From: Bordetella sp. H567
GTDB taxonomy: Bacteria > Pseudomonadota > Gammaproteobacteria > Burkholderiales > Burkholderiaceae_B
Direction: 5' to 3'
Length of the DNA stretch: 64,000 nucleotides
NCBI RefSeq assembly: GCF_001704295.1
Contig: NZ_CP012334.1
Coordinates: 434,001 to 498,000, forward strand
Both the position numbers and the translations under genes were made by a program. The notes under the pieces are model-generated. The model did no database searches and was not told the DNA's origin. It saw only the letters and a list, made by a program, of their open reading frames with translations. Below are positions 44,188 to 53,990 of this stretch, one piece after another (within the stretch, counting starts at the first letter, position 1; every line of letters starts with the position of its first letter).

Positions 44188-44389
44188 TCCATGACCGTGG
44201 ACGAAGCGGGCAAGCGCGGATAAGCCGACGCCTTACCACATCGCCAGGGATGGTAGCACCCGATGATGAATATTTAAGCTTATCGTCAGAAACAAAACGT
44301 TAGGCCGCTCGTCGCCAAACGTAATCGCCCGCTTGGCGGCGGATGAGGCGCAATCAGCCGCTGCCGCGGGCGGTCGCGCACCAAGGAAA

Positions 44390-44416
44390 AACGCCATGGC
44401 GCGTAGCCATGGCGTT
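44390..44416 (-). terminator. Rho-independent terminator after the ABM/cupin operon
   Basis: A perfect 11-bp stem (44390-44400 with 44406-44416) and a 5-base loop; in minus-strand reading a run of T follows (44386-44391). It lies 50 bases beyond the stop of the ABM gene and ends that leftward operon before the permease gene. Confidence 0.72.
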
Positions 44417-44466
44417 CCGGTGGGGGCGGCGTCCGCGCGCCAAGCGCCGTCGCCCGCCCCGCCGCA

Positions 44467-44763
44467 TCAGCCCAGGTCGACCAGCCGGGTATGTTCCACA
44501 GCCGGCGGGGCAGCGAAATACGGGCTGACCAGCTCGCGCCACTTGGCGAAGTCTTCCGAGCCGCGGAAGTCCACCGTGTGGTTTTCCAGCGTGGCCCATT
44601 CGACGAACAGCCGATAGCGGTTGGGCGATTCCACCGAACGCTGCAACGATACGCCATGGCAGCCCTTGGCCCGCAGGAACAGCGGCTTGGCCTTGGCCAC
44701 GCCGGCTTCGAAGGCCGCGTGGGTGCCGTCCTGGATATCGATCTGCGCAATTTCGAGAAACAT
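44467..44763 (-). CDS. Antibiotic biosynthesis monooxygenase (ABM) domain protein
   Basis: A 98-residue dimeric alpha/beta-barrel protein: FLEIAQIDIQDGTHAAFE, GCHGVSLQRSVESPNRYRLFVEWATLENH and FRGSEDFAKWRELVSPYF are typical of the ABM family. Members include cofactor-free monooxygenases and enzymes of unknown role. It is the last gene of the leftward operon Bug - aldehyde dehydrogenase - cupin - ABM. Confidence 0.88.
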   Translation of the reverse strand: MFLEIAQIDIQDGTHAAFEAGVAKAKPLFLRAKGCHGVSLQRSVESPNRYRLFVEWATLENHTVDFRGSEDFAKWRELVSPYFAAPPAVEHTRLVDLG

Positions 44764-44791
44764 CGTCGCTCCTTGCTGATACGCCGGGCGT

Positions 44792-45226
44792 TCAGCGTTT
44801 GATGTGTTCCAGCGCCACCGGATTGGTCACGCCGGTTTCCGTCAGCGTGCGCGTCGCGTTGACGGACGCGTAGATCCACAGGATCTTCATCGGCTGCGTG
44901 TCCGACATGTTACGAAAGCGGTGCGACACATTGGGCGGTATCCACGTCGTGTCCATGGGCTGGAGGCGGTGCTCCTCGCCGTTGATGTCGAGCATCGCGT
45001 CGCCTTCCAGCAGCATCACGCTTTCCTCGCAGTTGTGGCTGTGGAAGGGGATCTTCGTGCCGGGCGCGAATTCCGTGATGCCATTGATGAAGGCGGTGGC
45101 GCCGTCGCCGGCGGTCACCAGCGGGATGGTGCGGGCGCCGCCGCCGCGCTCGTAGGCCGTCAATTCCGACGGGCGGTAAATGCCCGGCTTCGGGCCGCCT
45201 TTCTGGGTGGTATTGGATGTGGTCAT
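44792..45226 (-). CDS. Cupin-domain protein
   Basis: A 144-residue single-domain cupin. The two conserved motifs are PFHSHNCEESVMLLEG (metal histidines and glutamate) and DTTWIPPNVSHRFRN. Small cupins of this type often act as isomerases, dioxygenases or sensors in catabolic operons. It lies 39 bases after the dehydrogenase gene and 28 bases before the ABM gene. Confidence 0.9.
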   Translation of the reverse strand: MTTSNTTQKGGPKPGIYRPSELTAYERGGGARTIPLVTAGDGATAFINGITEFAPGTKIPFHSHNCEESVMLLEGDAMLDINGEEHRLQPMDTTWIPPNVSHRFRNMSDTQPMKILWIYASVNATRTLTETGVTNPVALEHIKR

Positions 45227-45265
45227 GCTGTGGACTCCCGTGAACAACCTGGTCTGCCGCTGCGT

Positions 45266-46636
45266 TCAGCGCGCGGGACCGGTCCAGACCGATTTGATAT
45301 TGGTGAATTCCTTCAGGCCGTAGCTGCTCAATTCGCGCCCGTAGCCGGACTGCTTGATGCCGCCGAAGGGCAGGCGCGGATCCGATGCCACGGTACCGTT
45401 GATGAATACCGCCCCGGCCTCGAGTTCACGCGCCAGGGTATCCGCACGGTCCAGGTCGCCCGTCCACAGCGCGGCGCCCAGGCCGAACACGGTGCCGTTG
45501 GCGATGCGGACCGCATCGGCGGCGTCCTTGCAGCGAAGGATGGCCGCGGCCGGGCCGAAGGTTTCGTCGCGGCCGGCGGCCATGTCGGGGGTGACGCGGT
45601 CCAGCACGGTGGGTTCGAAGAAATAGCCCTTGCCCTCGCGCGGCGCGCCGCCCAGCAGCAGGCGGGCGCCCGCGTCCACCGACGCGCGCACCTGCTGGTG
45701 CAGGTCGGTCCGCAGGTTATCGCGCGCCATGGGGCCGACGTCGACGGCGGCATCGCGCGGGTCGCCCACCATGAGCTCGCGTGCATGCGCGATGAAGGCG
45801 TCGACGAAGGCGTCGGCCACCTGGGCCTCGACGATGAAGCGCTTGGCGGAAATGCAGCTCTGTCCGGCGTTGTGGAAGCGCGCCTTGACCGCGGTCTGCG
45901 CGGCCAGGTCGATGTCCGCATCGGCCAGAACCACGAAGGGGTCCGATCCGCCCAGTTCCAGCACCTGTTTTTTCAGTGCCGCGCCGGCTTGCGCCGCGAT
46001 CGTGCGGCCGACCGGCGTCGAGCCGGTGAAAGTAACGGCGGCGATGCGGTCGTCGCCGATCAGGCGCTGCACCCGCGAGGAATTGACCAGCAGCGTGGAG
46101 AACAAGCCCGCGGGGGCATCGGCGCGCTCGAACACCTTGGCCAGCGCGACGGCGCACTGCGGCACGTTGTTGGCGTGCTTGAGCACGGCCGTATTGCCGG
46201 CCAGCAAGGCGGGCGCGGCGAAACGCATGACCTGCCAGAAGGGATAGTTCCACGGCATGACGGCCAGCACGGTGCCCAGCGGGTCGAACACCACTTTGCT
46301 GTGGGTGGCGTTGCTGGCGACGACTTCGGGGGCCAGCAGGCGTTCCGCTTCGTTGGCGTAGAAGTCGCAATTGATGGCGCACTTCTCGACTTCGGCCATG
46401 GCCTCGGTAATGGGCTTGCCCATTTCCGCCGTGATCAGCGCCGCGTATTCGGCCTTGCCGGCCCGCAGGGCGGCGGCCAGCCGGCGCAGCACGTCCTGGC
46501 GCTGGGCCAGGCTGGTGCGGCGCCAGTCGCGCTGCGCGGCCTGGGCGCGCGCCAGCGTGGCCTCGATGGCGGCCTCGTCATGCTCCTCGAAGGTGGCGAG
46601 CGTGGATTCGTCGAATGGGTTGATGGAGTGAATCAT
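45266..46636 (-). CDS. NAD(P)-dependent semialdehyde dehydrogenase (succinate-semialdehyde type)
   Basis: A 456-residue aldehyde dehydrogenase of the GabD/Sad type, starting IHSINPFDESTLATF. The oxyanion asparagine N130 (MPWNYPFWQ), the general base E227 (LELGGSDPF) and the nucleophile C261 (GQSCISAKRF) are present. The C-terminus FGGIKQSGYGRELSSYGLKEFTNIKSVW is characteristic. It oxidises a dicarboxylic semialdehyde, most likely succinate semialdehyde or a relative. Confidence 0.92.
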   Translation of the reverse strand: MIHSINPFDESTLATFEEHDEAAIEATLARAQAAQRDWRRTSLAQRQDVLRRLAAALRAGKAEYAALITAEMGKPITEAMAEVEKCAINCDFYANEAERLLAPEVVASNATHSKVVFDPLGTVLAVMPWNYPFWQVMRFAAPALLAGNTAVLKHANNVPQCAVALAKVFERADAPAGLFSTLLVNSSRVQRLIGDDRIAAVTFTGSTPVGRTIAAQAGAALKKQVLELGGSDPFVVLADADIDLAAQTAVKARFHNAGQSCISAKRFIVEAQVADAFVDAFIAHARELMVGDPRDAAVDVGPMARDNLRTDLHQQVRASVDAGARLLLGGAPREGKGYFFEPTVLDRVTPDMAAGRDETFGPAAAILRCKDAADAVRIANGTVFGLGAALWTGDLDRADTLARELEAGAVFINGTVASDPRLPFGGIKQSGYGRELSSYGLKEFTNIKSVWTGPAR

Positions 46637-46663
46637 GAATACCTTCTTGACACAGGCGTGCCG

Positions 46664-47644
46664 TTACTCCGCCTGGATGTTGTTGTCCCGGATCAGTTTT
46701 CCGTACACGGCATAGCCTTCCGCGGTACGCTTGCCGAGCTCTTCGGGCGACGACCCTATCGGGTTGGCGCCCTGCGCCGCCAGCTTGGCCAGCACTTCGG
46801 GCTTGGCCAGCACCTGCTTGATCGTGGCGTTCAGTTTCTCGACCACCGCCGGCGGCGTCTTGGCCGGGGCGACGATCACGAACCAGGAAGAAAACACGAA
46901 GCCTGGCGAGCCGGATTCGGAAATCGTCGGCACGTTGGGCAGTTCGGCCATGCGCTTTTCCGACGAGATGCCCAGCAGGTCCACGCGCTTGCTGTCGATC
47001 AGGCTCTTGGACGTCGCCAGGGCCTGGAAGGCCACTTTCGCCTCGCCGCTGGCCACGCCCATCGCGGCCGGGGTCGCGCCGCGATAGGGCACGTGCACCA
47101 TGTCCAGCTTGTTCTTGGAGGCGAACAGTGCCATGGCGATGTGCTGCGGGCTGCCGATGCCGCCGGATGCGTATTCGATGCGGCCGGGCGCGGCCTTGGC
47201 GGCAGCGATCAGGTCAGCCGCGTTCTTGTACAGTCCCGGCGTGGCGATCAGGCTCCATTCGAAGGTGGTGACCAGCGAGACCGGCGCGAAGTCCTTCAGG
47301 GGATTCCACGGCGTCTTGGACAGGTTGGGCACCATGGTGAGGATGCTGTCGTTGAACGCGCCGATGGTGTAGCCGTCGGGGTTGGCGGTCGCCACCCGGT
47401 TGGCGCCGATGGCGCCGGCCGCGCCGGGCAGGTTTTCCACGATGACGGACTGGTTCAGGATCTTGCCCATCTCCTGGGCCACCAGGCGCGCCACATTGTC
47501 CACGGCGCTGGCCGCCGCCAGCGGGATGATCATGGTGATGGGGCGTTCGGGATACGCGGCCCGCGCCTGTTGCGCGACCCCTGCCGCCAGGCAGAGCGTT
47601 GCGGCAACTTTCACTGCCGCCCGACATTTGTTCCATGCCTTCAC
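46664..47644 (-). CDS. Bug-family tripartite tricarboxylate transporter binding protein
   Basis: A 326-residue periplasmic binding protein with a Sec signal ending near QQARA-A. Bug features: YPERPITMIIPLAAASAVDNVARLVA, VENLPGAAGAIG, GGIGSPQH and VPYRGATPAAMGVASG. GTG 47644 is chosen as start because a GGAG site is 7 bases upstream and the signal peptide begins there. Bug proteins usually need TctAB permeases, none of which are here. First gene of its operon and divergent from the LysR gene. Confidence 0.92.
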   Translation of the reverse strand: MKAWNKCRAAVKVAATLCLAAGVAQQARAAYPERPITMIIPLAAASAVDNVARLVAQEMGKILNQSVIVENLPGAAGAIGANRVATANPDGYTIGAFNDSILTMVPNLSKTPWNPLKDFAPVSLVTTFEWSLIATPGLYKNAADLIAAAKAAPGRIEYASGGIGSPQHIAMALFASKNKLDMVHVPYRGATPAAMGVASGEAKVAFQALATSKSLIDSKRVDLLGISSEKRMAELPNVPTISESGSPGFVFSSWFVIVAPAKTPPAVVEKLNATIKQVLAKPEVLAKLAAQGANPIGSSPEELGKRTAEGYAVYGKLIRDNNIQAE

Positions 47645-47814
47645 AGCCTTCTCCTCGATGTTGGTATACGTTGTCGACCTCGCGGGCGTCACTCTAGGGA
47701 CGCCCTCGCCCCCTGTCCAATGGCGATTTTCTATTTATCGCATCGAAAGCCGCCATAATTCGTTACGCTTACGCCCTGTCCGCCGGACAGGGCGCCATGG
47801 GGGCCGTTCCAGTC

Positions 47815-48753
47815 ATGACCAATAAATCCGGGATCAAGCTGCGCCAGCTGGAGTATTTCCTTGCGATCGCCGACACGCTGCATTTTTCAAAAGCGGCGGA
47901 AAAGCTGTTCGTGACGCAGTCCACGCTGTCCCATCAACTGGCGGAACTGGAAACCCACCTGGGCAAGGCGCTGTTCGACCGCTCCGGCAAGCACGTCCGG
48001 CTCACCCAGGTGGGGCAGGTCTTCCATGCCTATGCCAAGCGCACGCTGGACGAACTGGCGGCCGGTTGCGCGGCGCTGGAGGAGCTCGACGCCTTGCGCC
48101 GCGGCCATCTGAATATCGGCGCCAGCCAATCCTTCACCCGCAAGCTGCTGCCCCCGGTCGTTGCCGAGTTCATGCGGGCCTATCCGGACGTCCGCCTGAC
48201 GGTCAAGGAGATGATGGCGCCCATGATCGAGGAGCAGCTGGCCACCGGGGACCTGCACCTGGGCATCGCCTTCGTGCCGGCACGCCTGGAGGAAACGGCG
48301 GTGGAGTCGCTGTTCACCGAACGGCTGATGCTGGTCGTGGGAAGCGGCCACCGGCTCGCGGCCCGCAAGCGCGTGCGGTTGGCGGACCTGGCCCGCGAAC
48401 CGCTGGTGCTGATGACGCGCGATTACTACACGCGCGGGCTGGTGGACCAGTACTTCGACCAGCGCGGGCTGGTGCCCAACATCGTCTGCGAAACGAACGC
48501 GCTGAGCCTGATGATGGACCTGGCGGCGTCCTCCCAGGTGGTGACCCTGTTGCCCGAGAGCACTATCGACCCGTCCGGCCGCGTGGCCGTGATCCCCGTT
48601 TATGAACCGGTGCCCATCCGCGTGACGGCGCTGCTGTGGTCCAAGCGGCATCACCGGACCGTCGCGGCCACCACCTTCGCGCGGCTGCTGCGCGAGCGGC
48701 TGCGCTCGGCCGAAACCGGGTTGCGGCGCTCGGCGGCGGCCGTTACGCAATGA
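47815..48753 (+). CDS. LysR-family transcriptional regulator, divergent from the Bug operon
   Basis: A 312-residue regulator of the CynR/CbbR-like subgroup: IKLRQLEYFLAIADTLHFSKAAEKLFVTQSTLSHQLAELE at the N-terminus and an effector domain from about residue 90. An upstream ATG at 47797 would add six residues. It probably controls the leftward operon from the Bug gene to the ABM gene. Confidence 0.92.
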   Translation: MTNKSGIKLRQLEYFLAIADTLHFSKAAEKLFVTQSTLSHQLAELETHLGKALFDRSGKHVRLTQVGQVFHAYAKRTLDELAAGCAALEELDALRRGHLNIGASQSFTRKLLPPVVAEFMRAYPDVRLTVKEMMAPMIEEQLATGDLHLGIAFVPARLEETAVESLFTERLMLVVGSGHRLAARKRVRLADLAREPLVLMTRDYYTRGLVDQYFDQRGLVPNIVCETNALSLMMDLAASSQVVTLLPESTIDPSGRVAVIPVYEPVPIRVTALLWSKRHHRTVAATTFARLLRERLRSAETGLRRSAAAVTQ

Positions 48754-48835
48754 AGCACCCTCGGTCTGTCCCCGTGGCGTGCCTGCCTACAATAGAGGCT
48801 TTGCCTCGTTCGGCCTGACCCCAGGAGATCTCCCG

Positions 48836-49360
48836 ATGCCGCTTCTTTCCCTGTCCCGTTGCGCAGTGCTGGCGGCCGCCGCGGCCATACTCGGGGGATG
48901 CTCGACCACGACGGGCCAGGCCCAGGCACAGGGGCCGGGCGCGGCGCAGGCCGCGACCACATCGGATTCGCTGGCGCAGACGCATTGGCGGCTGGCCCGC
49001 TGGCAGTCGCCGGGCGGCGCGGATTATCCCCTGCAGCTGGGCCAGATCTATCCGCCGCTGAGCATTGCCTTCATGGCGCGGAATCGGGACTACCGGGTAT
49101 CCGGCTTTTCCGGCTGCAATGAATTCGCGGGCACCTACCGCTTGCAAGGCGGCAAACTGATCATTACCCTGCCGTCCAGCCGCACGATGCAGTGCGCCAC
49201 GCCGAAGCTGCGCGACGCCGAGCGGGATTACCTTTCGGCCCTGGCCCATATCGTCACGTTCACGCTGGACAGCGGCGGGGCGCCGCATCAGATGACGTTC
49301 AATGTGAGCAACGGCGATGTCCTGACGTTCCTGCGCGACCAGGATATCCCGGTGCGTTGA
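48836..49360 (+). CDS. META-domain lipoprotein (HslJ-like), copy 1
   Basis: A 174-residue protein with a lipobox (ILGGC, C near residue 22) and, after a Gln/Ala-rich linker, one META domain (about 45-174): LAQTHWRLARW, FSGCNEFAGTYRLQGGKL and MQCATPKLRDAERDYLSAL. The GCNEF and M-x-C motifs are the META signature. HslJ-type proteins sit in the outer membrane and affect antibiotic resistance in E. coli; the role here is unknown. A GGAG site precedes ATG 48836. Confidence 0.88.
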   Translation: MPLLSLSRCAVLAAAAAILGGCSTTTGQAQAQGPGAAQAATTSDSLAQTHWRLARWQSPGGADYPLQLGQIYPPLSIAFMARNRDYRVSGFSGCNEFAGTYRLQGGKLIITLPSSRTMQCATPKLRDAERDYLSALAHIVTFTLDSGGAPHQMTFNVSNGDVLTFLRDQDIPVR

Positions 49361-49375
49361 TCCTGGAGTTCTTTC

Positions 49376-49894
49376 ATGTTTTTTTCCCGCACGCGCCGCC
49401 TTGCCTGCGTGTTCGCCGCGGTTGCGGCGCTGTCGGCTTGCGCCCGCCCCTTGCAGCCCGACCTGGCCCAGGCCCGGTACCAGCCGGCCTATGCGTCGGA
49501 TTTCCTGGCCCAGACCAATTGGGTCCTGGCACGCTGGTCCCGCCCGGGCGGGACCTTGCGCCCCATTCCGCGTAACGACGGCCGCGAGCGCCCCATCACG
49601 ATCAGCTTCGTGCACGAAGGCATGCAGCTGCGCGTGGCGGGATATGCGGGCTGCAACACCTACAGCAGCACCTATACCGTGGCGAACGGCGACTTGATCG
49701 TGACGGCCGCGCCGGTGGCGACGCGCATGGCCTGCCAACGCCCGGAGCTGAATCAGCTGGAACAGGATTTCCTCGCCTCGCTCACGCGCATCCGCGGCAC
49801 GTCGGTCGACAACGCCGGCAATCCACGCCGCCTGTCGCTGTCGCTGGACAATGGCGACGTCCTGGATTTCGCGCGCGCCGACATGGGGCATTGA
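49376..49894 (+). CDS. META-domain lipoprotein, copy 2
   Basis: A 172-residue lipoprotein (lipobox ALSAC, C21) with a second META domain: [29 protein letters not shown] and [19 protein letters not shown]. It parallels copy 1 motif by motif, so the two arose by tandem duplication and have diverged. It starts 15 bases after copy 1 and its stop is 8 bases before the trhO start, giving a short operon. Confidence 0.88.
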   Translation: MFFSRTRRLACVFAAVAALSACARPLQPDLAQARYQPAYASDFLAQTNWVLARWSRPGGTLRPIPRNDGRERPITISFVHEGMQLRVAGYAGCNTYSSTYTVANGDLIVTAAPVATRMACQRPELNQLEQDFLASLTRIRGTSVDNAGNPRRLSLSLDNGDVLDFARADMGH

Positions 49895-49902
49895 GCGTTT
49901 CC

Positions 49903-50718
49903 ATGAGCACGATCGTCAATATCGCCGCCTATAAGTTCGTCACACTGGACGACGCGCAGGCCCTGCGGCCGCGCGTCATGGAATGCGCGGCCGGCCAGGA
50001 CCTGAAGGGTACGGTGCTGCTGGCGCCGGAAGGCATCAACCTGTTCCTGTCGGGCGAAGGCCCGGGCATCGCCGCTTTCCTGGAATGGCTGCGCGCGGAT
50101 GCCCGCTTCGCCGACCTGGACGTGAAATACAGCTATTCCGGCGGCGTGCCGTTTCGCAAACTGCTGGTCAAGATCAAGCGCGAAATCATCCGCATGGATC
50201 ATCCCGCCATCCGCCCGCAAGCCGGCCGTGCACCCAGCGTGGACGCGCGGACGCTGGCCCGTTGGCTGGCGCGCGGCAGCGACGATGGCGGCCGGCCCAT
50301 CGTCATGCTGGATACCCGCAACGCGTTCGAAGTCGACGCCGGGACGTTCGAGGGCGCGCTGGACTGGCGCCTGGACCGTTTCACCCAATTCCCGGCGGCG
50401 CTGCGGGCGCACCGCGCCGATCTGGAAGGCAAGACGGTGGTCAGCTTCTGCACCGGCGGCATACGCTGCGAAAAAGCGGCGTTGTACATGGCACAGGAAG
50501 GCGTGCGCGATGTGTATCAGCTGGAGGGCGGCATCTTGAAGTATTTCGAGGAAACGGGCGGCGCCGGCTTCAAGGGCAGCTGCTTCGTGTTCGACGAGCG
50601 CGAACGGCTGGGGGCGGACCTGGCCCCGGCGGGGGACGTACCGGCCGGGGGCGGCGCCGCGACCGTCATGGCGGCGCCGCCGCACGAAGCAGCGGGATAT
50701 CCGCTGGCCACGAACTAG
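49903..50718 (+). CDS. trhO: tRNA uridine(34) hydroxylase (rhodanese-domain protein)
   Basis: A 271-residue YceA/TrhO protein that hydroxylates U34 in tRNA to make ho5U. It has an N-terminal ferredoxin-like domain ([17 protein letters not shown]) and a rhodanese domain from about residue 115 with the active-site loop [13 protein letters not shown], containing the catalytic cysteine. ATG 49903 is preferred over a TTG twelve bases earlier. Confidence 0.93.
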   Translation: MSTIVNIAAYKFVTLDDAQALRPRVMECAAGQDLKGTVLLAPEGINLFLSGEGPGIAAFLEWLRADARFADLDVKYSYSGGVPFRKLLVKIKREIIRMDHPAIRPQAGRAPSVDARTLARWLARGSDDGGRPIVMLDTRNAFEVDAGTFEGALDWRLDRFTQFPAALRAHRADLEGKTVVSFCTGGIRCEKAALYMAQEGVRDVYQLEGGILKYFEETGGAGFKGSCFVFDERERLGADLAPAGDVPAGGGAATVMAAPPHEAAGYPLATN

Positions 50719-50727
50719 GATCCCGTC

Positions 50728-51501
50728 ATGTCGCGCGCACCCCTGGGCATCATGGCGGCCCTGCATGACGAAATTGCCGGCTTGCTGGCGCACATGGGGC
50801 CGGGCGCCGCATGCCGGCGCATCGGCATGCGGGATTATTACGTCGGCGATCTGTACGGGCAGCCTTGCGTGGTCGTGCTCGCCCGCATCGGCAAGGTCGC
50901 GGCGGCCGCGACCGCCGTCACACTGATCCGTGAATTCGGCGTGCACGCCCTATTGTTCACGGGCCTGGCCGGCGGCATTGCCCCCGGCGTCCGTGTCGGC
51001 GATGTCGTGATCGCGGAAACCTTGGTGCATCACGACCTGGATGCGCGCCCGCTGTTTCCCCAGTACGAAGTCCCGCTGCTGGGCGTCAGCCGCCTTGCCA
51101 CGGAACCGCGCATGAACAGCGTGCTGGCGCAGTGCGCGGTGGATTACCTGGCCCTGGCGCTGGCGCGCGACGTGGACGCGGCCACGCGCGATCTTTTCGC
51201 CATCGGCGCGCCCATGCTGCACCGCGGGCTGGTCGCCAGTGGCGATCGCTTCGTCGGCGATGCGAATACGGCCGGCGCGGTATTCGCGGCCTTGCCGGAA
51301 ACGCTATGCGTGGAAATGGAAGGCGCGGCGGTGGCGCAGGTGTGCCACGAATACGAAATCCCGTGCGCCGTGCTGCGCACCGTTTCCGACCGCGCCGACG
51401 CCGCCGCGCCGGTGGATTTCGCCGCTTTCCTGACGCACATCGCCAGCCACTATTCCAGCGGCATCGTCAGCCGCTTCGTCCAGGCCTATATGGGGGAGTA
51501 G
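50728..51501 (+). CDS. mtnN: 5'-methylthioadenosine/S-adenosylhomocysteine nucleosidase family protein
   Basis: A 257-residue purine nucleoside phosphorylase-fold enzyme that removes adenine from methylthioadenosine and S-adenosylhomocysteine. Landmarks are LGIMAALHDEI at the start, TGLAGGIAPGVRVGDVVIA, ALPETLCVEMEGAAVAQVC with its glutamates and RTVSDRADAAA with the catalytic aspartate. It starts 9 bases after trhO. Confidence 0.9.
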   Translation: MSRAPLGIMAALHDEIAGLLAHMGPGAACRRIGMRDYYVGDLYGQPCVVVLARIGKVAAAATAVTLIREFGVHALLFTGLAGGIAPGVRVGDVVIAETLVHHDLDARPLFPQYEVPLLGVSRLATEPRMNSVLAQCAVDYLALALARDVDAATRDLFAIGAPMLHRGLVASGDRFVGDANTAGAVFAALPETLCVEMEGAAVAQVCHEYEIPCAVLRTVSDRADAAAPVDFAAFLTHIASHYSSGIVSRFVQAYMGE

Positions 51502-51504
51502 GCC

Positions 51505-51604
51505 CACCCCCGAAGCGCTGCGCGCTTCCCCCTCAAGGGGGCGACGCCAGCGGACCGGCGGAGCCGGATCCGCGGCGTCCCCGATCGGGGGGCACCTGTT
51601 TTTT
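51505..51604. repeat. G+C-rich palindromic intergenic repeat
   Basis: The 137-base gap between mtnN and metG is nearly filled by nested inverted repeats: GAAGCGC-TGC-GCGCTTC (51512-51528), CCCCC-TCAA-GGGGG (51528-51541) and CCCCGATCGGGG (51579-51590), then TTTTTT at 51599-51604. This type of sequence recurs between genes in Bordetella, Achromobacter and relatives. The final stem plus the T run could end transcripts from mtnN. Confidence 0.7.
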
Positions 51605-51638
51605 GCGTGGAGGAGCCTACGTACGAAGCGTTGCGGGT

Positions 51639-53825
51639 TCAGTTGACTCGCATGCCGGGTTGGGCACCGGTGCCGGGCTCCAGGACGTAGATGCCCGGGT
51701 GGGCGGATTCGTCGGCGTGGCTGGCGGCCAGGACCATGCCTTCGGAGACGCCGAACTTCATCTTGCGGGGCGCCAGGTTGGCGACCATGACGGTTAGTTT
51801 GCCGATCAGGTCCTGCGGCTTGTAGGCGGACTTGATGCCCGAGAACACGTTGCGGTGGCGGCCTTCGCCTACGTCCAGCGTCAGGCGCAGCAGCTTGCTG
51901 GAGCCTTCGACTTCCTCGCAATTGACGATGCGCGCGACCCGCAGGTCGATCTTGGCGAAGTCGTCGATGGTGATGGCATCGGCGATCGCTTCGCCGCCCG
52001 GCATCACGCCGGCAGCACCATCCGGCGATGCCGGCGCGGCGCCGGCGGCTTTCGCCGAGGCCTGGCCGCTGCTGGCCGGCTTTGCCGCCTTCTGCGCCCC
52101 GCCGGCGGCTTTCGCGGCTGTCTGTTCGCCGCCCGCGGCCGGCGCGTCGACCAGCGCGTCCAGCATGGCCGGGTCCACGCGCTGCATCAGATGCTTGAAC
52201 GGCGCGATGCCCAACGGCAGCATGGCGGCGTCCTGCCAGACGAAGGCGGCTGGCTGGCCGAACAGTTCGCGCGCCACGCGGTCGGCCAGGGCGGGCAGCA
52301 CCGGCGCCAGCATCACAGACAGGGCCTTGAACCCGGCCAGCGTGCGCGAGCAGATGTCCTGCAGCGCCGCCTTCTGTTCCTCGCCCCCGTTGGCGATGCC
52401 CTTGGCCATGACCCAGGGCTGGGCAGCGTCGAAAGCCTGGTTGATGCGGTCGGCGTACGCCATGATGTCGCGGATGGCGCGGCCGTACTCACGCGCCTCC
52501 AGCGCGGCGCGCACCGATTCGGCCTGCTCGGCTAGTTCGGCGGAAAGCGCTTTCGTGTCGCCCTGGTAGGCCAGGACGCCATTGAAGTGGCGGGTGATGA
52601 AGTTGGCCGCGCGGCTGGCGATGTTGACGTACTTGCCGATCAGGTCGCTGTTGACCCGCGCGATGAAGTCCTCGGCCGTGAAGTCGACGTCCTCGACCTT
52701 GGCATTGAGCTTGGCGGCGATGTAATAGCGCAGCCACTCCGGATCCATGCCCACGTCCAGGTAGCGCAGCGGCGAGATCCCGGTGCCGCGGCTCTTGGAC
52801 ATTTTTTCCCCGCTGACCGTGATGAAGCCATGCACGTTCAGTGCGTCGGGCGTTTTACGCCCGGCAAACTTGAGCATGGCGGGCCAGAACAGCGCGTGGA
52901 AATAGATGATGTCCTTGCCGATGAAATGCACCTGCTCCGTCGGTCCGGCCGGATCCAGCAGGGCATCGAAGTCCAGGCCCAGCTTGTCGCAATAGGCCTT
53001 GAGCGACGCCAGATAGCCGACGGGCGCGTCCAGCCAGACATAGAAGTACTTGCCCGGCGCATCGGGGATTTCGATGCCGAAGTAGGGCGCCTCCCGCGAT
53101 ATATCCCAGTCGCCCAGCTTGGCTTGCGCGTCGTCGGCGCCCAGCCATTCCCGCGTCTTGGCCAGCACTTCGGGCTGCAGGTGGCGCGCGCCGGATGCGT
53201 TCGTGCCGGCCGTCCATTCGCGCAGGAAGGCCACGCAGCGCGGGTCCGAGAGCTTGAAGAAGAAATGCTCGGAGCTCTTCAGGACAGGCGTGGCCTTGGT
53301 CAGCGTGGAATAAGGGTTGATCAGCTCGGTGGGGGCGTAGACCGCGCCGCACACTTCGCAGGAGTCGCCATACTGGTCCTTGGAATGGCAGACCGGGCAT
53401 TCGCCCTTGATATAGCGGTCGGCGAGGAACATGCCCTTGACCGGATCGTAGAACTGCTCGATGGTGCGTGTCTCGATCAGGCCCTGGGCCTTCAGCGCCC
53501 GATAGATTTCCTGCGACAGCGCCACATTTTCTGGCGTATCCGTGGAGTGCCAGTGATCGAAGCGGATGTGGAAGCCGTCCAGGTAGCGCGGCCGTTCGGC
53601 GGCATAGCGCGCCACCAGTTCGCGCGGCGTGATGCCTTCGCTTTCCGCCTTGAGCATGATGGGCGCGCCGTGCGCGTCGTCCGCGCCCACGAAGTGCACG
53701 GTGTGGCCCGCCATGCGCATGCTCCTCACCCAGATATCGGCCTGGATGTATTCCATGATGTGGCCGATGTGGAAAGATCCGTTGGCGTAGGGCAGGGCAG
53801 TGGTGACGAACAGGGTGCGTGACAT
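51639..53825 (-). CDS. metG: Methionyl-tRNA synthetase
   Basis: A 728-residue class I aminoacyl-tRNA synthetase. The HIGH motif is HIGH at 19-22, the zinc knuckle has C143, C146, C156 and C159, and KMSKS is present within [11 protein letters not shown]. After the anticodon domain there is an Ala/Gly/Lys-rich linker (about 555-605) and a C-terminal tRNA-binding (EMAP/Trbp111-like) domain starting [15 protein letters not shown]. Full length for this two-domain form. Divergent from mrp, as in many proteobacteria. Confidence 0.97.
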   Translation of the reverse strand: MSRTLFVTTALPYANGSFHIGHIMEYIQADIWVRSMRMAGHTVHFVGADDAHGAPIMLKAESEGITPRELVARYAAERPRYLDGFHIRFDHWHSTDTPENVALSQEIYRALKAQGLIETRTIEQFYDPVKGMFLADRYIKGECPVCHSKDQYGDSCEVCGAVYAPTELINPYSTLTKATPVLKSSEHFFFKLSDPRCVAFLREWTAGTNASGARHLQPEVLAKTREWLGADDAQAKLGDWDISREAPYFGIEIPDAPGKYFYVWLDAPVGYLASLKAYCDKLGLDFDALLDPAGPTEQVHFIGKDIIYFHALFWPAMLKFAGRKTPDALNVHGFITVSGEKMSKSRGTGISPLRYLDVGMDPEWLRYYIAAKLNAKVEDVDFTAEDFIARVNSDLIGKYVNIASRAANFITRHFNGVLAYQGDTKALSAELAEQAESVRAALEAREYGRAIRDIMAYADRINQAFDAAQPWVMAKGIANGGEEQKAALQDICSRTLAGFKALSVMLAPVLPALADRVARELFGQPAAFVWQDAAMLPLGIAPFKHLMQRVDPAMLDALVDAPAAGGEQTAAKAAGGAQKAAKPASSGQASAKAAGAAPASPDGAAGVMPGGEAIADAITIDDFAKIDLRVARIVNCEEVEGSSKLLRLTLDVGEGRHRNVFSGIKSAYKPQDLIGKLTVMVANLAPRKMKFGVSEGMVLAASHADESAHPGIYVLEPGTGAQPGMRVN

Positions 53826-53990
53826 GGCCGAAGGGCAGAGTGGGAAACCGGACCCGGCATTTTAGAGCCAGTTGGGCTGGGCATCGCGCGAGCGCGGCCG
53901 GGCCGCCGCCATGGGGCAGTCGGAAAAGCAGGCGATGGGAGTGAACAACCGCCGGGAACCGGCAGCAGGGGACGCCGGCGCGGGATGCGC

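Noticed and set aside
44804-47758. A plus-strand open frame of over 980 codons
   Set aside because: It mirrors the cupin, dehydrogenase and Bug genes on the minus strand, has no recognisable domains, and its Arg/Gly/His-rich composition is typical of antisense frames.
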